NCBI GenBank assembly: GCA_963210315.1
Contig: OY723269.1
Location: 1,798,001 to 1,862,000, forward strand
Direction of reading: 5' to 3'
DNA: 64,000 nucleotides
Source of the DNA: Rhynchopus euleeides
Lineage: Eukaryota; Euglenozoa; Diplonemea; Diplonemida; Diplonemidae
Below the pieces are notes generated by a model that worked only from the letters and a program-made list of their open reading frames with translations, had not been told where the DNA came from and did not search any database. Numbering within the stretch: position 1 is the first letter of the stretch; the number at the start of each line of letters is the position of its first letter. The position numbers and the translations under genes are program-made. Of the stretch, positions 30,684-41,577 are shown piece by piece.

Positions 30684-30792
30684 ACGATTTTGCTTTGTTT
30701 TTGCGCTGAAATATGAGAGAGAAAGCTCGGGATCCTGCGCACACAGTCTTGCATTAGCAGGCATCCCAATTGTGTTGCTGTTGTTTCCTTAT

Positions 30793-30834
30793 GCCGGTGC
30801 ACTGTGGGGCGCCCCCGCCCCACAGTGCACCGGC
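30793..30834. repeat. Perfect 19-bp-arm hairpin
   Basis: GCCGGTGCACTGTGGGGCG at 30793-30811 is followed by CCCC and then its exact inverse at 30816-30834. It could be the relic of a fold-back element or a structured site. No gene depends on it visibly. Confidence 0.85.
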
Positions 30835-30949
30835 CCAGCCTTTGGCCCAAAGCTGATGATCATCACGATGCGTTGCTGTTGTTTTCTTTGTTCTTGCAGA
30901 CGCCCGCCCATCCCCCCACCCCCTTTGACCCTCTTCACATTTTCCATCT

Positions 30950-31025
30950 TACCTAGGGAACCCCGAGAGAATGTCACCCCCCTGGGCCCTCGAGGGGGGT
31001 GACATTCTCTCGGGGTACCCTAGGT
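30950..31025. mobile_element. Fold-back element, 33-nt arms
   Basis: Arms at 30950-30982 and 30993-31025 (TACCTAGGG, then CCCCGAGAGAATGTCACC) pair with one mismatch around a GC-rich loop. The same arm sequence recurs at 42290-42445, showing a dispersed family. Confidence 0.8.
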
Positions 31026-32627
31026 ACATCCCATCAATCCGGGTCTTCATCGCATGCAAAGACGTCTGTCTGAGGCACGGTGCGCACAGCACGGTGCTCA
31101 GGCCTCGTTTCTTTGCAATATCATGACCTGAACATCACGTGTTCACACAGGCAACCGCACCGTGCTCACGGAAAGCGTGAACAACCTTGCCTGTCACAGC
31201 GAAAGAAAAGAGTCGGCGGTAGCGCGCAACGCGAGCATGTGTGATTTGATGCATCAGCACAAGATCACCTGTGTACGTCAACACAGGAGCGACAAGACAC
31301 TGCCGTTTGTGCGTACAAATGAAACCCGGACTCTTTTCCCCCCTTCTCCTCCACACACACGCACACGCATCTGCTTCGCCTCCTCGGGAGTGTGGGCTGG
31401 CCTTCGTGGTTTCTGCGTGTCCACAGCGATCCCTTCAGGATTGTTGTCCGTGCAGACACCGCGCCCAGGCTCCTTTCTTTGCCCATTCCTTCCAGGATGC
31501 AGTGTCCGAACACTCTGTTGTGAGGAAGGATGGCCGTGTCTGTGTAGTCGCTCCGTGCAGGGTCCCTCCCGCCTGCCTCGGATCCGAACACAACCCCCAC
31601 ACCAGACAAGACAGATCTGCTGCATTATTTGTTGGAATGCACACATCACATCACATCACACGAGAGTGGAACCGAATGAAGGCCCAGCCCAGCAGTCCGC
31701 ACCGATCACACTGCAACAATGTTATCGATAAATCACTGTCAGGGGAGGGAGGGAGGGAGGGGGGGGGAGGGGTGCTTCTGATCTCTTTTGGGCTTCCCCT
31801 TGGCGTGCATGCCAGGGCAGTGCGTTGGGGACGATGGGTGGATGGTTCGCCCCGAGGCTGCAGAGGATTGAGTTTCATCGCAGTTTTCTGTGCCGGAGCT
31901 GGCAGAGTTTCGGCACGTGGGGTGAAAGCGACCCCCGAATTGGGTTATAACGCACTGCCCGGGATGGTCCAAAGGAATCGGTGGCGGCTGTGCCCCCCCC
32001 TCTGTCTGACGCACCACTCTGACTTTCGAATGAACAGGACCTCCGTAGAGTGGCTCAGCGACGAACAGTGACCACCAAATGTCAAACCACAACTGCGCTG
32101 AAGTTGTGACGTGTTAATATGCCATCGCCGATGTAGTGCCTGCGGGACGGGACAGTACTGGTGCGTGAGTGGCCTTGATTCTGGTTCCATTATCCGCTTC
32201 CTTCCCCCATTCCATGCCCACCCATTCTTCTTTGGCTTCTGGTTGCCCTTGCTTGTCCTGTCTGCACCCACCCCTCCCCTTTACCCGCTGAGGGTCCCCC
32301 CCCTCAAGTGCCCACCAGCAGCCAGCCCCGCCTCACAGAATTGGCAGGCTGGGGCGGGAGGGTGTGCAGGCCATGTGTCGAAGTGTGCACATATATGCGC
32401 ATATATGGATGGCAACCCCCCCCCCCCCCCCCCGCGCTCCCACCACCCCAGGCTGGTCGCTAACCATCATTCATCATTCCACTCATTCTGGGTGTCCCCC
32501 CCCTAGATATTTCATCATTCCACCATCATTCCACCGATGGTGGAATGATGGGATGAAACACACACTACCACCTCATTCACCCACCATTCCCAGGGTCAAA
32601 GAGTATGGTTTTGCAGAAACAGATGCT

Positions 32628-33025
32628 CACTACCGTGGCCTCCGGCGGCTGGGGGGCTCCGCCCCCCAGACCCCCCTGTGGCGTATGTCTCGTACTCAAG
32701 TCATTCGATTCCCATCAGGTCAGGGAATCCAACCACTCCAGTAGCCTCAGGAGGACCCAGCCAACTCACACAGAATCTGTCGCCACAATGAACAGATGTT
32801 CACGACCGTGGCCTCCGGCGGCTGGGGGGCTCTGCCCCCCAGACCCCCCCTGTGGACCATGTAGCGTGTGCCCGGCTAGTATATAGTAACCAAGCCCTTG
32901 CGCTTCGACGGCCGTGGCATATCAGGGAGTAGCGTCGAATCATGGTACCGAAAGCCATTCCTCGGTTTCCTCCGGCACCCGAGGATGGCGCGAGCGGGAG
33001 AGGAACCGCGGAAGGAACCCAGCGC
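32628..33025 (+). repeat. GC-hairpin dispersed repeat, copies 4 and 5 in tandem
   Basis: Cores lie at 32628-32676 and 32801-32850, same orientation, 173 bp apart. The second continues with GTGGCATATCAGGGAGTA and GAGGATGGCGCGAGCGGGAG to about 33020, as in copy 3. The first continues with GTAGCCTCAGGAGGAC, as in copy 1. Confidence 0.75.
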
Positions 33026-33481
33026 CTCACACCGTGCCCACCTAGTGGTCCACCGACGGGAAAGTTAAGTCACAATGTACCCCTGATCCCCCCCAAAACA
33101 GGAGCGTCCGCCCACCTAATCTCTAAAATCGAAAAAGTTAGCGACAGGCCTGGATCGTGGGCGTGCGGCGGCGGCGAAGCCGCCGCCGCGATCGCGTACG
33201 AACTACATTTTCTGCATGGCCACCACTTCCACCCCCCCCCCCCCCCCCCCCACGACTGACCATCATCCCACGGGATCTCGGAAGTCAGAAAGTTAGCAAC
33301 CAGCCTGCCACCACCCTCCCCCTGCCCCGTTGCCCGGTTCCCCAACACCGGCATTTCCCACATCCTGTCAATTCTGTGCCTGATGAGAATCGTCTTTATG
33401 ACCATGCACCACGCTGAGCGGGCGCATGCCTCCTGATTGATTGCAACACACACACAGAGCCACACCACCCTGCAGGGCGCT

Positions 33482-33496
33482 GCTAACTTTTCACAG
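33482..33496 (+). promoter_or_regulatory. Splice-acceptor-like site before the DUF4116 gene
   Basis: GCTAACTTTTCACAG ends at 33496, 8 nt before the ATG at 33505. Confidence 0.5.
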
Positions 33497-33504
33497 GCGT
33501 GGGA

Positions 33505-36500
33505 ATGGACGTGTTCCTGACGGATGCGGCGACAGGCGTGACGCACGCTGTCGACATCGGGATGGACGAGAAGCCCGACAGGCTGAAGCTCGAAGCACGC
33601 GAGGCGTTCCGCTACCCTGATGGTGTGGAGGAAGAGGACGTGCATCTGTCGGTGGGGGTCAAAGCGGTGTGTGACGACGAGCCTCTGAGCCATGCAGGTG
33701 TCGAAGCCGGATGCGTGGTTCACGCCACCATCTGTCCCGACCGTCACCTCGATGCGGTGCACAAGGGGGAGAAGCAACTGTGGCAGGTCCCGCTGTGGGT
33801 GACGACACGCGATGAGGTCCTTCAAGCCGTTCGCGAGTTGACGGACGAGGAGGAGTGGGAAGGAGCGCCAGACTGGTTCGCACATGCGCACACCACCGTG
33901 AAGGGTGATCGTGAACTTGTTCATGCAGCAGTTCAATGCCGTGGGTACTCACTCCAGTACGCCGACGACAGCCTGAAGGGTGATCGTGAGATCGTTCTTG
34001 CTGCAGTTCAGGGGTGATGGGTCGTCAGGGGAGCGGACCTGGCGACTACGGCTGGCACCTCCACGTGGTGAACCCTGGGGGCCTTTGCGAACAGACCGTT
34101 GAGGTAAGCTACGCTGCACGCTTTGGCTTAAGGTAGCGCATTGCGTGTAGGCTGGATGTATCCCTCTGGAGACCCGGTGTTTCGCTTAGGCCGCTAAGAC
34201 CAGTCAGGCTGCACGCGGCGCTCATGAAGCGCGCCGCGTGGCCAGAAGAAACTGTGGGCGGCAACCGTGTTACGTGTTTTTCACCGGGGCGCGTGGGACA
34301 AGTTTACCGCACACGCGCACGTGGGACAAGTTTAACGCACACGTGGATCCCCCGGCTTTGCCTTCTTTCGCCTTCCTACTTTTAGTTCTTTTCACCACGA
34401 TCTTTTGCCCGTCACCTGTTGTTCGATCAGTCGAGCCGCGACCAGGAACGCCTCTGGAATACCCTGTGGTGGTGAGTGTCCGTTCGTCCTGTTTAGACCA
34501 GCCGTTGTTCCCGTCTTCTCCTTTTTACGCCCACTGGGTTGGAGTTGATCAGTCAATCGTTCATCCGACCGCAGCATTATGCGACCGGCGCGGTGTTAAC
34601 AAACGAGTGCATTAATCGTATTTTGTTGCACATTGCTTCCTTCCTTTCTACCTTTTAGCCTTTTCCCGCCAGCCCACAGAGATAGGAGCACGCTCTCCCT
34701 TTTTATTGCTGTTCTTGCTGTTAGCTTTTAGCTGGGTCCGCCCCGGCGAAGACCGGCGTCTTCTGGCCGTCTGGGGGGTCTGGCAATTGCGCTGGGCTCC
34801 CTGGATCCTCTGGATGAGTCAGTCTATAAACAAAATCAATAACGTTCTTGCTGCAGTTCAACAAGATGGGACTCACTCGAGTACGCAGACGACAGCCTGA
34901 AGGGTGATCGTGAGATCGTTCTTGCTGCAGTTCAACAAAATGGGGACTCACTCGAGTACGCAGACGACAGCCTGAAGGGTGATCGTGAGATCGTTCTTGC
35001 TGCAGTTCAACAAGATGGGGACTCACTCCGTTACGCAGACGACAGCCTGAAGGGAGATCGTGAGTTCGTTCTTGCTGCAGTTCAACACCGTGGGGACTTA
35101 CTCCGTTACGCAGACTACAGGCTGAAGGGTGATCGTGAGATCGTTCTTGCTGCAGTTCAACAAAATGGGCGCTCACTCCGTTACGCAGACAACAGCCTGA
35201 AGGGTGATCGTGAGATCGTTCTTGCTGCAGTTCAACGCCGTGGGCACTCACTCCGTTACGCAGACGACAGCCTGAAGGGTGATCGTGAGATCGTTCTTGC
35301 TGCAGTTCAACAAAATGGGCACTCACTCGAGTACGCAGAGGACAGCCTGAAGGGTGATCGTGAGATCGTTCTTGCTGCAGTTCAACAAGATGGGTACTCA
35401 CTCGAGTACGCAGACGACAGCCTGAAGGGTGGTCGTGAGATCGTTCTTGCTGCAGTTCAACAAGATGGGGACTCACTCGAGTACGCAGAGGACAGCCTGA
35501 AGGGTGATCGTGAGATCGTTCTTGCTGCAGTTCAACAAATTGGGTTCTCACTACGTTACGCAGACGACAGCCTGAAGGGTGATCGTGAGGTCGTTCTTGC
35601 TGCAGTTCAACAAGATGGGGACTCACCCCGTTACGCAGACGACAGCCTGAAGGGAGATCGTGAGTTCGTTCTTGCTGCAGTTCAACAACAGGGGTTCTCA
35701 CTCCGTGACGCAGAGGACAGCCTGAAGGGTGATCGTGAGATCGTTCTTGCTGCAGTTCAACATAATGGGCGCTCACTCGAGTACGCAGACGACAGCCTGA
35801 AGGGAGATCGTGAGTTCGTTCTTGCTGCAGTTCAACGAAATGGGTTCTCACTCCGTTACGCAGACGACAGCCTGAAGGGTGATCGTGAGTTCGTTCTTGC
35901 TGCAGTTCAACGAAATGGGTTCTCACTCCGTTACGCAGACGACAGCCTGAAGGGTGGTCGTGATATCGTTCTTGCTGCAGTTCAGCAAAATGGGGGCTCA
36001 CTCGAGTACGCAGAGGACAGCCTGAAGGGTGATCGTGAGTTCGTTCTTGCTGCAGTTCAACGAAATGGGTTCTCACTCCGTTACGCAGACGACAGCCTGA
36101 AGGGTGATCGTGATATCGTTCTTGCTGCAGTTCAGCAACATGGGGACTCACTCGAGTACGCAGAGGACAGCCTGAAAGGTGATCGTGAGATCGTTCTTGC
36201 TGCAGTTCAACAAAATGGGCGCTCGCTCTATTACGCAGACGACAGCCTGAAGGGTGATCGCGAGATCGTTCTTGCTGCAGTTCAACAAAATGGGCACTCA
36301 CTCGAGTACGCAGAGGACAGCCTGAAGGGTGATCGCGAGATCGTTCTTGCTGCAGTTCAACAAAATGGGTACTCACTCGAGTACGCAGACGACAGCCTGA
36401 AGGGTGATCGTGAGATCGTTCTTGCTGCAGTTCAACAAAATGGGGACTCCCTCGAGTACGCAGAGGACAGCCTGAAGGGTGATCGTGAGATCGTTCTTGC

Positions 36501-36777
36501 TGCAGTTCAACAAGATGGGTACTCACTCGAGTACGCAGAGGACAGCCTGAAGGGTGATCGCGAGATCGTTCTTGCTGCAGTTCAACAAAATGGGGACTCG
36601 CTCTATTACGCAGACGACAGCCTGAAGGGTGATCGTGAGATCGTTCTTGCTGCAGTTCAACAAGATGGGGACTCACTCGAGTACGCAGACGACAGCCTGA
36701 AGGGTGATCGTGAGTTCGTTCTTGCCGCAGTTCAACAAAATGGGGACTCACTCGAGTGTGTCTACACTAATTTGTAA
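33505..36777 (+). CDS. Ubiquitin-like plus DUF4116 repeat protein gene, interrupted by an 832-bp insertion
   Basis: The first part (33505-34010) encodes about 169 residues. Residues 1-75 resemble a ubiquitin-like fold (PLSHAGVEAGCVVHAT corresponds to the usual loop-strand end), followed by a spacer and the first DUF4116 units. After an inserted block (34011-34842) the array resumes: an open frame from 34843 to the TAA at 36775-36777 holds 24 units of exactly 75 bp after one 74-bp unit. Each unit encodes 25 residues with core LEYADDSLKGDR and EIVLAAVQ. This second part has no ATG, so it is an exon or a separated gene part. The 74-bp unit lacks one G in a G run, so simple removal of the insertion leaves a frameshift; splicing, decay or a sequencing error could explain it. 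DUF4116 function is unknown. Confidence 0.78.
34011..34842 (+). mobile_element. 832-bp insertion inside the DUF4116 array, 18-bp direct repeats, A-rich end
   Basis: The 18-mer CGTTCTTGCTGCAGTTCA flanks the block at 33993-34010 and 34843-34860. The block ends ATAAACAAAATCAATAA, an A-rich tail. A long duplication plus A-rich tail is what target-primed retroposition leaves. It has no clear coding capacity; GTGGGACAAGTTTA occurs twice (about 34297 and 34321). Alternatively it is a large intron: GGTGATGG near 34014 and the CTGCAG at 34856 would keep phase. The duplication is also part of the 75-bp unit, which weakens the insertion reading somewhat. Confidence 0.6.
34843..36777 (+). repeat. 75-bp coding tandem repeat array (25-aa DUF4116 units)
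   Basis: The conserved GTTCTTGCTGCAG begins at 34844, 34918, 34993 and so on to 36718; all intervals after the first are 75 bp. Variation is concentrated at a few codons (after CAGTTCAAC and in ACTC(G/C)). The near-identity of units implies recent expansion or gene conversion. Confidence 0.93.
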
Positions 36778-37573
36778 AGATCCACGTGGTGTGTTTACCT
36801 CTATCCCGACGCCCCCTGTGACTACGACCCCGTCCTCCCCAGAGGCGACCGCGCCTGCCTCTGCAGCCCTGTGGAAGCCATCCCCTGCACCCCACCGCCG
36901 CATGTGACGCATGTGGAGGCACTCCCCTCCGCCCCGCCACCCCATGTGCCTGTGCCTCAGCCCTCCCCTGAGGCAACCCCGTGTACCGCTGTCCCCGAGC
37001 CCGCCACCCCTCCAGCTGTGCTGACGCCTCCACCGTGTGCTCCCCGGGCTCACCCCACCGCCACCTGATGCAGCCTCGTGGGAGGCTCTCACCCGACACA
37101 GCACCCGGCCGTCCATCCCCGCCGTGTTGCAGCTGAAGCGCGCCGCCTTCGAGGCGCATACCAGTTCTACCCCGGTACTGCCTGCCCAGAGGCCGAGGGT
37201 CGATTCCGTGATCCCCATCGCTGACGCTGACCTGGGCGCCGCTGACCCGGCCGCACCCTCTGCTACTACCTCCCCTCCCAACGGCGTGTCCGTTGACGCA
37301 GTCTACCCCCCAAGGCCCCGTTCAGGCGCCTCTTCCTCTGCCCGTGCATGGCGCCCTCAGGCTTGCGGGCCTCCCTCAACCCCTCCTCCTCCCGTAGCGC
37401 GTCGCCGTTGCCGCCTGCGCCCTCCCCTCCTCCTGTGGCACCCCACCAGAGCAGCTCCTCTCTCAAACAAGGGGAGCCTACCGGGCCACGTCCCCGCGTA
37501 GTTATGTAGACGACCCCCTTGGGGTGCGGGTGTCTTCGATACGGGGAGAGCCTGGTATTGCGATTATTCTCCC
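36778..37573 (+). other. Proline-rich open frames after the DUF4116 stop
   Basis: Frames at 36843-37067 (PPPHVTHVEALPSAPPPHVP) and 37070-37501 (LQLKRAAFEAHTSSTPVLPA) are protein-like but out of phase. A donor inside the last repeat (GTGTGT at 36756) and the acceptor CCTCCCCAG at 36842 would join the first of them in frame to the array, bypassing its stop. They may be 3' exons of the DUF4116 gene. The evidence is weak. Confidence 0.3.
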
Positions 37574-37679
37574 GGGGTCTTCGCTGGTCGTTATCCTTCG
37601 TCAATATCCGTCAGTTTTCAGCCAATTCAACAGGAAATGCACCAAAGTGCACTGACGATCACCCCATCGCGAAGACCCC
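37574..37679 (+). mobile_element. MITE, GGGGGTCTT family, copy 2
   Basis: The element runs from GGGGTCTTCGCTGG to CGCGAAGACCCC, with CCC on both sides (37571-37573 and 37680-37682) as the probable 3-bp duplication. The interior GCCAATTCAACAGGAAATGC matches copy 1. Confidence 0.82.
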
Positions 37680-37683
37680 CCCG

Positions 37684-39999
37684 GAGAAACGTTGAAAGGA
37701 TTGGAGGCGGGTGGTGGTGGAATGGATTGAACAATCAGATACACCCCACGGTTGCTGCGTTTTTTTGCCGTCCGGTGTTTCGCCCAACAAGCTTGCTTGT
37801 GCACTGTGAAGAATTTGGGTGGGAGCGCTTGAGGGTCGGGTGTTGTGTGTTTGTGTGTGGTGACCACGTTTTGTGTGGGGAGATCCTGCGCGGATCACAG
37901 CCCACCCTGTGTGTGTGTGTTTCAGACCAACTTTTCGAGGTAACTTGGAGACATGAATCAGGGCTGCACTTTCAAGGATTAGCCACAATCTACGCCCCCT
38001 GGAGGGGGGTCCGTTGCGTTCCGACCTGATCTGTCACTGAAGAGCCAACTGTCGGCAAACCAGTGCAGCCTGCGGTGGGGGGAGCAAGGTGTCTCCAGGT
38101 TGGTGCGTGCTTTATCATCATGGGGTCATCATTACCACGAAGCGCGCGGAGCCCGCGAGGGAGGTGTGACTCCACGACGCGCTCCTGCTTTCGGGAGGCG
38201 TCGTCACTCGCCTGCACCTTCATTGTGCGTGGGTTTACACTCAGGTGTGCTGCCCTAGCACGGTGCGCCCACCGGAGTGGATCTTACCATGTGACACCGC
38301 TCTTGCTGGCAAAAGGGGGGTGGCGCTACTCACCCGGGTCCGTCATCATGCTTTCGCACTCGGGAGTCTGCTGCCCAAGTCTTGCCCCCTTGCTGCGACA
38401 GTGACATTATATAGTTGTCGAAAAATGTAACCTACCTCTGCTACCAGGTCCTGGGCACGACCTTAAACTACCTAAGACCTAGGGAAGTCGTAAAACTCAA
38501 CCCCACACCCCGAGGGCTCCCCCAGGCTGGTCCGCCTGGGCAACGGGGTCCCAGTGCATAGCACGGAGCACTGGGACAAAAGAGGGTCCGCCTTTTTCCG
38601 TCAACTCTGACATGGGGAGGGACAGCTGGAGCCACTGGCGGGGTGCTGTGTTGACTTCAGGGGGCTCCCAATGTGCTTCGGCACACCGGGTTCTTGGCCT
38701 GCGGCGGCATGGTAGTCGGTCAGAGAGGCCAGCGCTTGGTCGGGGACTACTCAGAGAGGGCGTGTGCGGACTTCAGGGGGCTCCCAACGTGCATCTGCAC
38801 ACCGGGTTCTTGGCCTGCGGACGTAGATTGCCTAAAGGTTTAGAAACCGGCCGAGCCCGTGGGGGTGACGAACGTACTGCCGGCCCGGGATTGTCAAGGT
38901 TCTTTCCCCAGATGGCTCACCAGTACCACCAAACCACACGGAGAGCAAAACCGCCGGGGAGGGGGTGGGGGAAGGTGGGAAGGGCGGCATGCCGAACTAC
39001 AGCAAGGATGGCCAACAATGCGATCACTGCAAACAAGGCATGGGACACAAGAGGGAAAATAAAAGGTCCTGGGTAAGACGTTAAACTGCCTGGGGGGGCC
39101 GTCCCCGGACCATGACGGGTGCCTGCACCAGGAGTCTAGCACGGCCGTGGTCCAGGGCATGACCGAAAACTGCTTGGGTACCGAGGCTCCCCAGACCAGG
39201 AAGGGTGGAGACACCTGGAGTCTAAATAGTCACACCACGTCAGGCCAGACCTTCGCATTGCACTCCGCGAAGACTGCCACACAGCCGCGGGGCAGGTGTG
39301 CAGCCTGTGGAAAACCTCGTACAGAAAAGGGTCGGCGACCGCCCGCCCCCAGTCTGAGAGGCATCAGCCGAATCTCGGTGGAGGCGGGCACAAAACAAAA
39401 GGGAGAGTCGTCACTGTGCATATCAGCACGGTCCCGCCCTCTGTGCCAGACCAACACACCACCAAAGGAAAAGAGGAAGAGGCGACGTAAGGCAATGCCT
39501 CCGTGCGGCCAGGAGAACACGAAATAGCGACCCCCTCAACGGGGAATGCTACGAGCACGGCCAAAAATCGTTCAAAAATCGTTCAAATGTCGTCATTTTG
39601 ACGTTTATTTTGGTAAATTTACCGTAAGACGGCCCCCCCCCTCTCACGCCGGTGCCCAGATACCCGCTGCCACAAGCCTTGAGGGTGCGATCTGCAGTAC
39701 AAAGTCCTGAACTCACACCACCACACCCTGCAGGTGTATTAGCAGTATGCGTGCCGCTATGATTGCCACCCTGGCGGTGTGTGTTGTTGGGGCGGATATG
39801 GCGGGGGGCCACGTGTCGGACCACGACTCGTCTACAACCTGACAGGGTTCCGAAAAGTGCAGTCGAAGGGGAAATCTCGGTTCCGCGAGCCGAAGATTTC
39901 ACACCGACAACCGTGGTATTGGGGTCACTTTCAGGTGACGTCAGGTTCCTGGGGTGACCGCAGAGAGCCCATTTTCAGGGTGGTGCCCGACCACCCGTG
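37684..39999. other. Gene-free 2.3-kb stretch with a duplicated 52-bp block
   Basis: A block starting GACTTCAGGGGGCTCCCAA occurs at 38653-38704 and 38769-38820 with about three differences. GGTCCTGGG followed by a TTAAACT.CCT motif occurs near 38450 and 39066. This may be decayed repetitive DNA. No coding frame is convincing. Confidence 0.5.
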
Positions 40000-40006
40000 G
40001 CAATTA

Positions 40007-40688
40007 CTGGGGGGGGGCAAATAGTTGTGGGGGGGTCAAATAATAGAGGGGTACGGAAATCGGCGGTTTTGGCGGCGCACCTGGCCGAATAATTGAGGGG
40101 GGTGTGAGTCCTTTTTTTGCATCCGTAAGTGGTGCTCGCAGACACCCCATAGCCAAAATGACCCCACCACGATCCGCACAGATCCCAAACGTTCAAAAGA
40201 ACGGGGTTTTGGACACCCATTACCAGTCCCTGAACCAGACCCAGGTTTCATGGGTGAAGCTTGGTACCTCTACCACCATGACCCACTACGATCTGCACAA
40301 ATTCCAAACGTTCGGAACATCGTTTTGGAACACCCAAAGAGGGGTCCCGCTGGATGGGTAGGTGGGGTGTTCGCTGCCCCCAGTCACATCCTCTGAGGAC
40401 CAGCCTCTGACCCACATTTCTAGATGAAGTTTGACACATCGACCCAGCTGATTTGGAAAATCGTGGATTTTTTTGGCATATAAGACCGCTCAGCCCCGCC
40501 AAACTCGGATCAAATCAGGTGGTCGACCGACAAAACGACCCCACTCATAGCCGCACAGATGCCAAATTCAAGAGCGCGAAATTTCCACCCCCCAAAAAGC
40601 AAATAGTGGAGGGGGTCCGAAAACCCCCATTTTCGTCGGCTGGCACGGTGAATAATAGAGGGGCCCTCTAGTATTTGCCCCCCCCCAG
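40007..40688 (+). mobile_element. TA-flanked element, family member A (682 bp)
   Basis: Ends are CTGGGGGGGGGCAAATAG and TATTTGCCCCCCCCCAG, flanked by TA (40005-40006 and 40689-40690). Inside are two related ~120-bp blocks, each with a GATC(T/C)GCACA-like motif and CCAAACGTTC. It lacks coding capacity. Member B (47752-48458) matches it in the opposite orientation over nearly its whole length. Confidence 0.87.
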
Positions 40689-40967
40689 TAATAGTCGCAT
40701 ATTTCCCTCGACACTGTGTGGGCAGACGAACAAACTCAGGGCCGCCAGCCGGTGGAGCCCTACCTCGCACGTCACCCAGATTATCAGCCCAAACCCGTGC
40801 ACCAGGACGCATGGGTTTGGGCTGATACACGGGTCGCCGATAGCAGGCACTCGGAAACAGGCCACATTGGGCGCGCTGTCTGCACCCTGCCCGCCAGCCC
40901 AAGTCTGTGCATGGTCTCCCTCCCCGCCTTGGCACGCCACTCCGGTGTGCTGCACCGGCCTGCAGTG

Positions 40968-41577
40968 ATGGCCGGTGTTGCAGGCAAGACACCTCCCTGG
41001 ATGCTGTACCGGCTGCAGCAGTGCACGCGGCGCGACCTGGGCTTCTGGGTCAGCCGGAGGAGGCGGCTTTGGCAGGAGCCCGAGTCACCCTGCCCACTCT
41101 TCCTGCACGCACCGTGTGCGCCTTCCTGCAGGCCTGGAGCATAGATGTGCGCCTCGTCCCCCCTGCAGCCAGGAGTGCCCTGTTCGCCGAGGAGCCCCCC
41201 CTGTGGATGCCGTGCCTGACCCCCTCGTCGCACCCCTTCTCCGCAGTGCTGCTGGCGTCGGGTGTGCCGCTGGGTGAGGTGCCCCATGCTGTGGCGGCGC
41301 TGCCTGTGGTGTGTGGTACAGCGCTGTGTGTGCCGTGTGTGTGGTGGGGGTGGCGTGCGTCCATGCCACCTTCCAGATGGTGGACGACAACAGCGTGTGG
41401 ATGACAGTCGTGTTCATCGTCGTGTCGGGGCCTTTCTTCCTCTTCGACCTCCAGCCTCAATGGGTGCAGGATGAGCTTGTCCGCCGCACACAGAGCTGGT
41501 GGCGCCGCCACAAACCAAGCCCCACAGGGCCAGTTCCTGACCTTCAGCAGAGCTTGCTGAAAGGGATGCAAGTGTAG
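40968..41577 (+). pseudogene. Frame-broken gene for a small membrane protein
   Basis: The ATG at 40968 lies 2 nt after an acceptor-like CGGCCTGCAG. Protein-like sequence then occupies three frames in turn. The first is 40968 to about 41090 (PPWMLYRLQQCTRRDLGFWV), the second about 41085-41310 (WSIDVRLVPPAARSALFAEE), the third about 41311-41577. The third holds two hydrophobic spans (AVCVVGVACVHATF, MTVVFIVVSGPFFLF), then WVQDELVRRTQSWWRR and a stop. Both changes are in the same direction (one base lost or two gained). No GT-AG pair that I tried restores phase. It is a pseudogene, an error-rich assembly region or an unusual gene. I recognise no family. Confidence 0.42.

Larger units (their letters stand above)
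29684..33481. other. 3.8-kb intergenic region rich in small inverted-repeat elements
   Basis: No gene was recognised. It holds a MITE (30575-30683), a perfect hairpin (30793-30834), a fold-back element (30950-31025), GC-hairpin repeats (32628-33020), a GGGA microsatellite near 31741-31770, and long C runs (about 32417-32433 and 33232-33251). Short frames across it are low-complexity. Confidence 0.6.

Noticed and set aside
34721-36751. 676-codon minus-strand open frame made of HDHPSGC-type repeats
   Set aside because: It is the antisense of the DUF4116 array; the + frame has the recognised family motif, and the 75-bp period keeps the antisense open by chance.
34843-36777. Regular 75-bp repeats as a possible CRISPR array
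   Set aside because: There are no spacers; every base is part of an in-frame coding unit of a known eukaryotic repeat family.
36871-37501. Pro-rich frames as a separate gene
   Set aside because: No start with an acceptor-like site and no stable single frame; kept only as possible 3' exons of the DUF4116 gene.
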